Assembly: GCA_030145005.1 (NCBI GenBank)
Contig: JAQYWJ010000127.1
Span: forward strand, 1-6,422
Source: Desulfobacter sp.
Lineage (GTDB): Bacteria; Desulfobacterota; Desulfobacteria; Desulfobacterales; Desulfobacteraceae
Direction: 5' to 3'
Length of the DNA: 6,422 nucleotides
Shown: positions 1 to 6,175 of the stretch, piece by piece
Layout of the letters: the number at the start of each line of letters is the position of its first letter
How positions within the stretch are numbered: the stretch's first letter is position 1
Program-made: the position numbers and the translations under genes
The notes under the pieces: generated by a model
The model's database searches: none
What the model saw: only the letters and a program-made list of their open reading frames with translations
What the model was told of the DNA's origin: nothing

Positions 1-8
1 TTTATATC

Positions 9-36
9 TTGACATGTTTTCAAACAGACTTATTTT
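9..36 (+). promoter_or_regulatory. Possible sigma70-type promoter for grpE-dnaK
   Basis: A perfect TTGACA hexamer lies at 9-14 and TATTTT, a 4 of 6 match to the -10 consensus, at 31-36, separated by 16 bases. The surrounding 1-106 stretch is very AT-rich and includes a TTAATTAA palindrome at 55-62. Initiation here would leave a leader of roughly 60 bases before grpE. I see no CIRCE operator (TTAGCACTC with its inverted partner) and no good sigma32-type match: a CCATAATT at 41-48 lies too far from the -35-like box. The real heat-shock promoter may be upstream of the window, for example before an unseen hrcA. This is a pattern match only. Confidence 0.4.
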
Positions 37-94
37 TCAGCCATAATTTATCATTTAATTAATTTTTAAACACTTAATAAATATAAGGGATTTT

Positions 95-98
95 GGAG
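95..98 (+). promoter_or_regulatory. Ribosome binding site that fixes the TTG start of grpE
   Basis: GGAG at 95-98 sits 8 bases before the TTG at 107-109, a normal Shine-Dalgarno distance. No ATG or GTG start in the grpE frame lies near it, so this site is the main support for translation starting at the TTG. Confidence 0.65.
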
Positions 99-106
99 CA
101 AACACA

Positions 107-712
107 TTGGTACTCAAAGAGAATAAAAACAAAGCTGACGGGAAAGCGAAAAAAACCGAGTCCCCGAATACTCCTGAGACAGACGAGCAAAAAAATTCCG
201 ATGAAGGAAACAACCTGGAAGACAAAGATGATCACAAAGGGGTTGAAGATCAGTTAAATGAGCAGAAAGAAAAAGTGCTCAGATTATCTGCGGAATTTGA
301 AAATTTCAAAAAGAGAAAGCAAAGAGAAATTGATGAGTTCAAGAAATTTGCCAATGAAACCGTTTTCAGACAGCTTCTTTCCGTGGTGGATAATCTTGAG
401 CGTGCCATTGACTCGGCCACAGATGCTGTGGAGGAAACCAGCCTGCTTGAAGGCGTAAAGCTGACGCACAAAGAGCTTCTCAAGCTGTTTGAATCCTTCA
501 GCGTAAAGCTGGTTGAGGCAGAAAATCAGCCCTTTGACCCCAATTTTCATCAGGCCGTCACCCATGCACAGAATAATGATGTGCCGGACAATACCGTCAC
601 AAAGGTCCTGCAAAAAGGTTATCTGCTTCATGACAGACTGCTTAGGCCGGCCATGGTGGTTGTCTCAAAAAGAGTTGAAAAGCAGACTCAAGAAAGTAAT
701 AAGGAAGATTAA
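107..712 (+). CDS. grpE: GrpE, nucleotide exchange factor of DnaK
   Basis: GrpE is a cytoplasmic homodimer that releases ADP from DnaK and so resets the Hsp70 cycle. The 201-residue protein has the family's usual layout. Residues 1-45 are a charged, probably disordered tail rich in Lys, Glu and Asp. Residues 45-85 form a long helix or coiled coil containing SAEFENFKKRKQRE (61-74). VVDNLERA follows at 93-100. The C-terminal beta domain carries FDPNFHQAV (143-151) and the G-Y...D..L-R-P signature between 171 and 181. Length is close to typical (about 180-210). The start is TTG, chosen because GGAG lies 8 bases upstream and the acidic tail begins immediately. The stop is 22 bases before dnaK, so the two are almost certainly co-transcribed. 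Identity is secure; the exact start is slightly less so. Confidence 0.96.
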   Translation: MVLKENKNKADGKAKKTESPNTPETDEQKNSDEGNNLEDKDDHKGVEDQLNEQKEKVLRLSAEFENFKKRKQREIDEFKKFANETVFRQLLSVVDNLERAIDSATDAVEETSLLEGVKLTHKELLKLFESFSVKLVEAENQPFDPNFHQAVTHAQNNDVPDNTVTKVLQKGYLLHDRLLRPAMVVVSKRVEKQTQESNKED

Positions 713-734
713 AGATATTTAGAAAGGAATCGTT

Positions 735-2654
735 ATGGGTAAAATTATTGGAATCGACCTTGGCACAACCAATTCATGTGTCGCGGTCATGGAAACCGGT
801 GGAGAGGCAAAGATTATTACCAATGCCGAAGGCGGCAGAACAACACCGTCCATTGTGGCGGTCACGGAAAACGGAGAGCGCATTGTCGGCCAGACTGCTA
901 AGCGCCAGGCCGTAACAAACCCTGAAAATACAATTTTCGGTGTAAAGCGTCTCATTGGCAGGAAATTCAACTCAAAGGAAATCCAGAATGACATTCCCAT
1001 ACTGCCATATATAATAGAAGCAGCCGCCAACGGCGACACCCGGATCAACATCCGGGGCAAGCAGTACAGCCCTGCCGAAGTTTCCTCGTTTATTCTTGGC
1101 AATATCAAAAAAACTGCCGAGGATTACCTTGGGGAAGCCGTTACCGAAGCCGTTATTACGGTTCCGGCCTACTTTAACGACAGCCAGCGCCAGGCTACCA
1201 AAGATGCCGGTAAAATCGCAGGCTTGGAAGTCAAACGTATTATCAATGAACCCACAGCCGCATCCCTGGCCTACGGCCTGGATAAAAAAGGCGAGGAAAA
1301 AATCGCGGTTTTCGACCTTGGCGGCGGTACATTTGACGTCTCTGTCCTTGAAATCGGTGACGGGGTGTTTGAAGTAAAATCCACCCACGGTGATACGCAC
1401 CTGGGCGGTGAAGACTTTGACCTGCGTATCATTGACCACCTGGCAAATGAATTTAAAAAAGACCAGGGCATTGACCTGCGTAGCGATAAAATGGCTTTGC
1501 AACGTCTCAAAGAGGCTGCTGAAAAGGCAAAAATGGAGCTGTCAACATCCACGGAAACCGCCATCAACCTGCCCTTTATTACAGCGGACGCATCCGGGCC
1601 CAAGCATCTGGACATGAAACTGACCAGAGCGAAACTGGAATCCCTTGTAGCTGACCTTTTGGACAAACTGGAAGTCCCCTGTACCACAGCGCTGAAAGAC
1701 GCACACTTAAAACCCGGCGATGTAGATGAGGTGGTTCTGGTTGGCGGCATGACCCGTATGCCTGCTGTTCAGGAACGTGTTGAAAAAATATTTGGCAAAA
1801 AACCCCATAAGGGTGTTAACCCGGATGAGGTGGTTGCCATGGGTGCAGCCGTCCAGGCCGGCGTACTTCAGGGCGATGTTAACGACGTGCTCCTGCTGGA
1901 TGTCACCCCGCTTTCCCTGGGCATTGAGACCCTTGGCGGCGTTATGACCCGGCTGATCGAAAAGAACACTACCGTCCCTACCAAAAAGAGCCAGGTATTC
2001 TCCACGGCCGCCGACAACCAGCCGGCCGTGTCCATTCACGTACTCCAGGGCGAACGCCAGATGTCAGCAGACAACAAGACCCTAGGTCAGTTTGAACTGT
2101 CCGACATTCCCCCTGCACCCAGGGGTGTTCCCCAGATTGAGGTGGCCTTTGATATTGATGCCAACGGTATTGTTCACGTATCCGCCAAGGACAAGGCCAC
2201 AGGCAAGGAGCAGTCCATCCAGATTACGGCAGCATCCGGCTTAAGCGATGATGAAATTCAGCGCATGGTGAAAGACGCTGAGATGCATGCTGACGAAGAT
2301 AAAAAGAAACGTGAACTGGTGGATACCAAAAATCAGGCCGAGGCCCTGGTGGACCAGACCGAAAAAACCCTGAAAGAGCATGGGGACAAAGTGGATGAAG
2401 CCACCAGAAAATCCATTGAGGATGCGGCCCAGGCCCTGAAGCAGGCCAAAGACTCCGACAACCTTGAGGATATCAAGGCCAAAATCGAAACCCTGTCCCA
2501 GGCCTCCCACAAACTGGCCGAAGTGATGTACCAGCAGGCACAGACAGACAGCCAGGCCGGACAGGCCGATGGTGCTGATGCAGGTGGCGGTTCTGCCAAT
2601 GACGATGATGATGTCGTTGATGCGGATTTTGAAGAGGTCAAAAAAGATAAGTAA
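735..2654 (+). CDS. dnaK: DnaK, Hsp70 molecular chaperone
   Basis: DnaK is the cytoplasmic ATP-driven chaperone that binds exposed hydrophobic peptides, working with DnaJ and GrpE. The 639 residues match the usual bacterial length (E. coli 638). The nucleotide-binding domain (about 1-383) contains the phosphate-1 motif GIDLGTTNSC (6-15), a lysine at 71 in the GVKRLIG context, IINEPTAASLAYG (169-181), the phosphate-2 motif DLGGGTFDVS (194-203) with T199 matching the autophosphorylated Thr, and the adenosine-site VLVGGMTRMP (334-343). The interdomain linker VLLLDVTPL is at 385-393. The substrate-binding domain follows, then a helical lid from about 502. The tail is Gly/Ala/Gln-rich and ends in the acidic DDDDVVDADFEEV segment (623-635) typical of proteobacterial DnaK. 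The start is ATG with AAGGA at 724-728, 6 bases upstream. It is second in a grpE-dnaK pair; dnaJ does not follow. No catalytic residue appears missing. Confidence 0.99.
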   Translation: MGKIIGIDLGTTNSCVAVMETGGEAKIITNAEGGRTTPSIVAVTENGERIVGQTAKRQAVTNPENTIFGVKRLIGRKFNSKEIQNDIPILPYIIEAAANGDTRINIRGKQYSPAEVSSFILGNIKKTAEDYLGEAVTEAVITVPAYFNDSQRQATKDAGKIAGLEVKRIINEPTAASLAYGLDKKGEEKIAVFDLGGGTFDVSVLEIGDGVFEVKSTHGDTHLGGEDFDLRIIDHLANEFKKDQGIDLRSDKMALQRLKEAAEKAKMELSTSTETAINLPFITADASGPKHLDMKLTRAKLESLVADLLDKLEVPCTTALKDAHLKPGDVDEVVLVGGMTRMPAVQERVEKIFGKKPHKGVNPDEVVAMGAAVQAGVLQGDVNDVLLLDVTPLSLGIETLGGVMTRLIEKNTTVPTKKSQVFSTAADNQPAVSIHVLQGERQMSADNKTLGQFELSDIPPAPRGVPQIEVAFDIDANGIVHVSAKDKATGKEQSIQITAASGLSDDEIQRMVKDAEMHADEDKKKRELVDTKNQAEALVDQTEKTLKEHGDKVDEATRKSIEDAAQALKQAKDSDNLEDIKAKIETLSQASHKLAEVMYQQAQTDSQAGQADGADAGGGSANDDDDVVDADFEEVKKDK

Positions 2655-2669
2655 CAACCTTTATACTAA

Positions 2670-2705
2670 CCCGTCCTGAATGATAATATCCTGATTCAGG
2701 GCGGG
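2670..2705 (+). repeat. Long hairpin just after dnaK, no T-run
   Basis: Left arm 2670-2681 and right arm 2694-2705 pair over 12 positions, 11 Watson-Crick and one G-U, around a 12-base loop. It begins 15 bases after the dnaK stop. The bases that follow are AATTCGATG, with no T-run, so it is not a standard intrinsic terminator. A role in protecting the 3' end of the dnaK message, or acting together with the next hairpin, is possible but not shown. Confidence 0.7.
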
Positions 2706-2722
2706 AATTCGATGTTGAATAT

Positions 2723-2760
2723 AATCCTGCCGTGATCTATATTGACCCGGCAGGATTTTT
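2723..2760 (+). terminator. Rho-independent terminator of grpE-dnaK
   Basis: AATCCTGCCG at 2723-2732 is a perfect inverted match to CGGCAGGATT at 2748-2757, giving a 10-base-pair stem with a GC-rich upper part and a 15-base loop. The right arm runs directly into a T-run (2756-2760), followed by ATTAG. Stem, T-run and position about 70 bases after dnaK all fit an intrinsic terminator closing the chaperone transcript. The loop is longer than average, which lowers confidence slightly. Confidence 0.75.
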
Positions 2761-2836
2761 ATTAGCATTTTAAAAACAGCCATGGGCTGACCTTAGTTTA
2801 TATGGGTAAGTGGCCCTGAATTTTAACAATAGGCTG

Positions 2837-2972
2837 AACCACGGAAAGCACGGAAGGACACGGAAATGAGTTTGATTTTTGAAGAAGAGACTTCAACTTT
2901 GGCAATCACCCAAAAGTACGAATTGAGGGCTTTGCACTCTAACTTTCAGTACTTTCCGTGTATTCCGTGGTT
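2837..2972. repeat. CACGGAA inverted-repeat element, MITE-like
   Basis: The left arm (2837-2867) carries three tandem CACGGAA units at 9-10 base spacing. The right arm (2952-2972) is the inverted copy with two CCGTG units: its reverse complement matches 2837-2857 at 18 of 21 positions. The 94 bases between the arms contain two smaller perfect inverted pairs, TTGAAG/CTTCAA (2879-2884 with 2891-2896) and AAAGTAC/GTACTTT (2913-2919 with 2949-2955). No clear target-site duplication flanks it and there is no transposase gene. From memory, similar CCACGGAAA...CACGGAAA arms are scattered in genomes of environmental bacteria, some next to GxxExxY-family genes; that link was not verified here. It may be a non-autonomous mobile or REP-like element. 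Confidence 0.65.
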
Positions 2973-2976
2973 ATAA
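2866..2976 (+). CDS. Doubtful 36-residue open frame inside the repeat element
   Basis: An ATG at 2866 opens a 36-codon frame ending at TAA 2974-2976. It begins MSLIFEEETS and ends in residues encoded by the right repeat arm (PCIPWL). AAGGA at 2854-2858 stands 7 bases before the ATG, a good Shine-Dalgarno distance, but that sequence is part of the CACGGAAGGA repeat unit. I recognise no family, signal peptide or membrane segment. The opposite strand is also open for about 40 codons over the same bases, which suggests chance openness. It may be a chance frame or the remnant of a gene once carried between the arms. Confidence 0.15.
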   Translation: MSLIFEEETSTLAITQKYELRALHSNFQYFPCIPWL

Positions 2977-2978
2977 AC

Positions 2979-2983
2979 AGGAG
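2979..2983 (+). promoter_or_regulatory. Ribosome binding site of the acyl-CoA synthetase, unusually far from the start
   Basis: AGGAG at 2979-2983 is followed by the ATG at 2997 after 13 bases, longer than the usual 5-9. An ATG directly abutting it (2984-2986) reads only Met-Leu-Ile before TAA at 2993-2995. In the gene's own frame a TGA at 2988-2990 blocks any earlier start, so 2997 is the earliest possible. Confidence 0.5.
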
Positions 2984-2996
2984 ATGTTGATTTAAC

Positions 2997-4586
2997 ATGA
3001 TCATTACCGACATCCTCCGGCAGAACAACTCACTTTACCCGGAAAAATCAGCGTTAATTGAACGAATCCCGGCCACAGGCCGGCGCACACAGATCACCTG
3101 GTCCGACTTTTACCGGCAAAGCGTTCAGACAGCCAATGCCCTGCAGGCAAAAGGCATTAAAAAGGGTGATAAAGTGGTTCAGCTTATGACCAATTGCCTG
3201 GCATGGCTGCCCATTTATTTCGGGGTATTATATACCGGGGCCTGGATCGTTCCCTTGAATTTCAGGTTTGAATCAGACAAAATCCGTTTGTGCACCGTAA
3301 CAGCAGAAGCCAAGGTTTTTATTTTCGGCCCGGAATTTGTGGACCGGATAGAAGAAATCAGGCAGGAATTATCCCAATTTGTGAAATTGTGGATATATAC
3401 AGGGCCGGAAAATGATTGTCCGGACTGGGCCTGTTCTTTTAACCAATTCATCTGTGACTCAGATGGGCTAACACCTCCGGATGTAGAACTAACCCCTGAA
3501 GACGATGCCGCCCTGTATTTCACCTCCGGTACTACCGGCACCCCCAAGGCGGTTCTGCACACCCACAGGGCGTTGATGCATGCATGTGAGGTGGAAAACA
3601 ACCATCACAGCCAAACCCATGATGACGTATTCCTGTGCATCCCGCCCCTTTACCACACTGGTGCTAAAATGCACTGGATGGGCTCTTTTCTGGTGGGGGC
3701 AAAATGCGTCCTGCTCAACGGTGTCAAGTCAGAATGGATCATTGAAGCAGTATCCGAAGAAAAGTGCACCATTGTGTGGCTGCTGGTGCCCTGGGCCCAT
3801 GACATTCTCATTGCCATTGACAATGGCCGGATCAAACCCGACGACTACAATCTTTCCCAATGGCGCCTCATGCACATCGGGGCCCAGCCCGTCCCCCCAA
3901 GCCTGATCCGGAACTGGCGCAAATATTTTCCTGGTCAGGATTACGACACCAATTACGGATTGACCGAATCCTCAGGCCCCGGGTGTGTCCATTTAGGCGT
4001 GTCAAACGCGGACCGAATCGGCCCCATTGGCCTTCCCGGATACGGCTGGCAAGCTCGGATTGTGGACAAGCAGGGCAACCGGCTGCCCTTTGGTGAAACC
4101 GGCGAGCTTATTATCAAAGGCCCTGGGATGATGAAAGAATATTACAAAAATCCTGAAGCCACGGCCAAAACCATAAAAAACGGATGGTTGTTTACAGGGG
4201 ACATGGCCAGGTCCGACAAGGAGGGGTTTATCTGGCTTGTGGACCGCAGAAAGGATGTGATCATCTATGGCGGGGAAAACATTTTTCCTGTGGAAATTGA
4301 AAATTTCTTTCTCAAACATGAAAAAATTCGAGATATTGCGGTGATCGGTGTGCCTGACGAGCGTTTAGGGGAAATCCCTGCCGGCATTATCAGCCCTAAG
4401 CCCAATACCATGATGTGCGAACAAGATATTCTTGATTTCCAGAGCAAGCTTCCCAGGTACAAGCAACTGAAAAAAATATTTTTCGGCGATGTGCCCAGAA
4501 ACCCCACCGGCAAGATAGAAAAGCCCAAACTGAGAAGGATTTATGCTGAAGACAAACGCAAAGCCATGGAAATTCTGCTCAAATAA
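2997..4586 (+). CDS. Acyl-CoA synthetase (AMP-binding, class I adenylate-forming enzyme)
   Basis: The enzyme activates a carboxylic acid with ATP to an acyl-adenylate and transfers it to CoA. All core motifs are present in the 529 residues: the phosphate loop YFTSGTTGTPKAV (174-186), PPLYHTGAK (216-224) with the usual His, YGLTE (320-324), the ribose-binding Asp in FTGD (399-402), DRRKD at the hinge (416-420), YGGENIFPVEIE (424-435), and the catalytic Lys K506 in NPTGKIEKPK (502-511). Length fits fatty, aromatic or short-chain acyl-CoA ligases; substrate cannot be assigned from motifs. There is no signal peptide, so it is cytoplasmic. The start is ATG 2997 because an in-frame stop lies just upstream. 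It is first in a tight cluster with a LolA-like gene and nadA. A role in fatty or aromatic acid use by an anaerobe is inference. Non-CoA adenylating relatives are less likely. Confidence 0.93.
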   Translation: MIITDILRQNNSLYPEKSALIERIPATGRRTQITWSDFYRQSVQTANALQAKGIKKGDKVVQLMTNCLAWLPIYFGVLYTGAWIVPLNFRFESDKIRLCTVTAEAKVFIFGPEFVDRIEEIRQELSQFVKLWIYTGPENDCPDWACSFNQFICDSDGLTPPDVELTPEDDAALYFTSGTTGTPKAVLHTHRALMHACEVENNHHSQTHDDVFLCIPPLYHTGAKMHWMGSFLVGAKCVLLNGVKSEWIIEAVSEEKCTIVWLLVPWAHDILIAIDNGRIKPDDYNLSQWRLMHIGAQPVPPSLIRNWRKYFPGQDYDTNYGLTESSGPGCVHLGVSNADRIGPIGLPGYGWQARIVDKQGNRLPFGETGELIIKGPGMMKEYYKNPEATAKTIKNGWLFTGDMARSDKEGFIWLVDRRKDVIIYGGENIFPVEIENFFLKHEKIRDIAVIGVPDERLGEIPAGIISPKPNTMMCEQDILDFQSKLPRYKQLKKIFFGDVPRNPTGKIEKPKLRRIYAEDKRKAMEILLK

Positions 4587-4598
4587 AGGGGAAATAAA

Positions 4599-5261
4599 AT
4601 GACACATATGGTCAGGCGTTTTAGGGCAATGGTACTTATCTCCATGATACTGGTAACCTTACCCTGCAATGCAGCCCAGTCCCTTGATGATGAAACCGCC
4701 AAAATCATCTCCGGTATTGAAGCAAAATACGCCCAAAAAAGTTTCAGTGCCGATTTTGAACAGGCCTCACGTTTGACCGCTCTGGATGTGACTGAAATTG
4801 CCAGAGGCAAAGCCTGGTTCAGCCACCCGGGAAAGATGAAATGGGCGTATGAAAGTTCAGACAACCATGAAATCATCACCAATGGAAAAAACCTGTGGAT
4901 CTACCGTCCCGAAGAAAACCAGGTGATGATCGGAAATGCCGCCCCGTTCTTCCAATCCGGCTCCGGCGGCGCATTTCTGGCAGATATCCGAAAAATCAGG
5001 GGAGAGTTCACCATTGAACCGGGCAATTCGGGCGACAACTTTGCACAACTTGTGCTGACGCCTAAAAAGGAAACTCCAGAGCTTGCAAAAATACGTATCA
5101 CGGTGAATCTTCCAGGGTATGAAATTCCTGTCGTGGAAACCGAAAATATTTACGGAGATACCACCAAATTCATATTTACCAATATCCAGTTCAGTACATT
5201 TGACGAACGGATATTTGAATTTACCCCCCCATTGGGGATTGAAATTATAGAGATGGACTGA
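4599..5261 (+). CDS. lolA: LolA-like periplasmic outer-membrane lipoprotein carrier
   Basis: LolA receives lipoproteins released by the LolCDE complex at the inner membrane and carries them across the periplasm to the outer membrane. The 220-residue product begins with a signal peptide: basic VRRFR (5-9), a hydrophobic core (10-22) and a likely signal peptidase I site near CNA-A (23-26). Family features follow: FSADFEQ (49-55), a GKAWFSHPGKMKWAY strand pair (70-84), NGKNLWIYRPEENQV (95-109), and the closing FEFTPPLGIEII (206-217), all typical of LolA beta strands. Length is near the family's usual 200-220. The start at 4599 has GGGGA 6 bases upstream and lies 12 bases after the preceding stop; ATG 4608 is an alternative that keeps the signal peptide. 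Some LolA-fold proteins carry other lipids, so the exact cargo is less certain than the fold. Confidence 0.9.
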   Translation: MTHMVRRFRAMVLISMILVTLPCNAAQSLDDETAKIISGIEAKYAQKSFSADFEQASRLTALDVTEIARGKAWFSHPGKMKWAYESSDNHEIITNGKNLWIYRPEENQVMIGNAAPFFQSGSGGAFLADIRKIRGEFTIEPGNSGDNFAQLVLTPKKETPELAKIRITVNLPGYEIPVVETENIYGDTTKFIFTNIQFSTFDERIFEFTPPLGIEIIEMD

Positions 5262-6175
5262 TGAAGACTAAAAATCCCACCCTCCACCAGCAGATCCGGG
5301 ACCTGGCCAAAGCAAAAAAGGCCATTATCCTGGCCCATAATTACCAGCCTGCCCAGATCCAGGACGTAGCGGATCTGTGCGGCGATTCCCTTGAAATGAG
5401 CATAAAGGCGGCAGCCACGGATGCGGACATTATTGTCTGCTGCGGGGTGCGCTTTATGGCCGAAACCGCAGCCATCCTGTGCCCGGACAAAATAGTGCTT
5501 CTGCCCAATCTTGATGCCGGATGCCCCATGGCAGATATGGTGACCCCCGAGGCGTTAGTCAAGCGCAAGAAAGAACTTGGCGGCATCCCTGTCGTCACCT
5601 ACGTCAACTCATCTGCTGCAGTAAAAGCCGTATCTGATATCTGCTGCACCTCCGCCAACGTGATCAAGGTGCTGAACACCTTAAAAGAAGATGAAGTACT
5701 CATGACACCGGACCGGAATCTGGCTATGTATGCTGCGGCCAATACCGATAAAAAGGTTCATTTGTGGGAAGGCTACTGTCCCTGTCACAACGATTTAAGT
5801 GTTGAAGCGGTCAAGGCATCAAAAGCCGCCCACCCCCAAGCCCTGTTTATAGCCCACCCGGAATGCCCCCCCAATGTGCTTGAACTTGCCGACAGCATCC
5901 AGTCCACATCGGGAATGATCCGGTTTGCCGGTGAAAGTTCGGCCGACCAGTTTATCATAGGCACGGAAACAGGATTGATCTACCCCATTTCAAAGGCACA
6001 CCCTAAAAAAACCTTTTTTCCCGTATCAGATCAATTGGTATGCACAGACATGAAAAAAACGCGATTGCAGGACATTTGGGACTGTCTTGAAAACATGTCA
6101 GGAAGGGTGGTGGTCGAAGAAGCGGTCCGTATCAAAGCCCTAGCGGCTGTTAAAAAAATGATTAATATCAAATAG
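5261..6175 (+). CDS. nadA: Quinolinate synthase NadA, 4Fe-4S enzyme
   Basis: NadA condenses iminoaspartate with dihydroxyacetone phosphate to quinolinate, in de novo NAD synthesis in the cytoplasm; it holds an oxygen-sensitive 4Fe-4S cluster. The 304-residue length matches the short archaeal/Thermotoga-like form rather than the longer E. coli one (about 347). Motifs: ILAHNYQPAQIQDVAD (23-38), GDSLEMS (41-47), CGVRFMAETA (61-70), NLDAGCPMAD (83-92), YVNSSAAVKA (114-123), CTSAN (129-133), HPECP (199-203), STSGMI (215-220) and IGTETG (233-238). The three cluster ligands are probably C88, C173 (in WEGYCPCH) and C261 (in LVCTDM), spaced 85 and 88 residues apart as the family requires. The ATG shares its A with the TGA stop of the LolA-like gene (TGATG) and lacks a strong ribosome site, which suggests translational coupling. 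The iminoaspartate-supplying enzyme (nadB or aspartate dehydrogenase) and nadC are not in the window. Confidence 0.97.
   Translation: MKTKNPTLHQQIRDLAKAKKAIILAHNYQPAQIQDVADLCGDSLEMSIKAAATDADIIVCCGVRFMAETAAILCPDKIVLLPNLDAGCPMADMVTPEALVKRKKELGGIPVVTYVNSSAAVKAVSDICCTSANVIKVLNTLKEDEVLMTPDRNLAMYAAANTDKKVHLWEGYCPCHNDLSVEAVKASKAAHPQALFIAHPECPPNVLELADSIQSTSGMIRFAGESSADQFIIGTETGLIYPISKAHPKKTFFPVSDQLVCTDMKKTRLQDIWDCLENMSGRVVVEEAVRIKALAAVKKMINIK

Larger units (their letters stand above)
2655..2996. other. 342-base intergenic region between dnaK and the acyl-CoA synthetase
   Basis: In order it contains a hairpin without T-run (2670-2705), an intrinsic terminator (2723-2760), a small CAGCC-ATG-GGCTG hairpin (2777-2789), and the CACGGAA inverted-repeat element (2837-2972). 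A ribosome binding site for the next gene is at 2979-2983. A TATAAT at 2720-2725 has no matching -35 box and overlaps the terminator stem. I found no convincing promoter for the downstream cluster, although one must exist if the terminator works. No tRNA or known riboswitch pattern was recognised. Confidence 0.7.

Noticed and set aside
972..1502. Minus-strand open frame of 176 codons within dnaK
   Set aside because: It lies wholly antisense to a secure DnaK gene and its product is low-complexity with no recognisable domain; it reflects the codon bias of dnaK. The same applies to the other antisense frames in dnaK, the synthetase, lolA and nadA.
2720..2725. Perfect TATAAT as a promoter -10 box
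   Set aside because: No -35-like hexamer is found 15-19 bases upstream, and the bases overlap the start of the terminator stem.
2837..2867. The three CACGGAA units as a CRISPR array
   Set aside because: Units are 9-10 bases apart with no room for spacers, and the same motif recurs in inverted form at the other end of the element.
2932..2940. TTGCACTCT resembling half of a CIRCE operator
   Set aside because: It lacks the inverted partner GAGTGCTAA at 9-base spacing and lies within the repeat element, not next to a heat-shock gene start.
3580..3906. Plus-strand 108-codon frame inside the acyl-CoA synthetase gene
   Set aside because: It is an out-of-frame reading of a region that encodes conserved synthetase sequence (PPLYHTGAK onward) in the main frame, with no family resemblance of its own.
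4659..4667. Possible lipoprotein signal at Cys23 of the LolA-like protein
   Set aside because: The residue before the Cys is Pro (TLPC), which does not fit a lipobox; a signal peptidase I site just after it fits better and LolA is a soluble periplasmic carrier.
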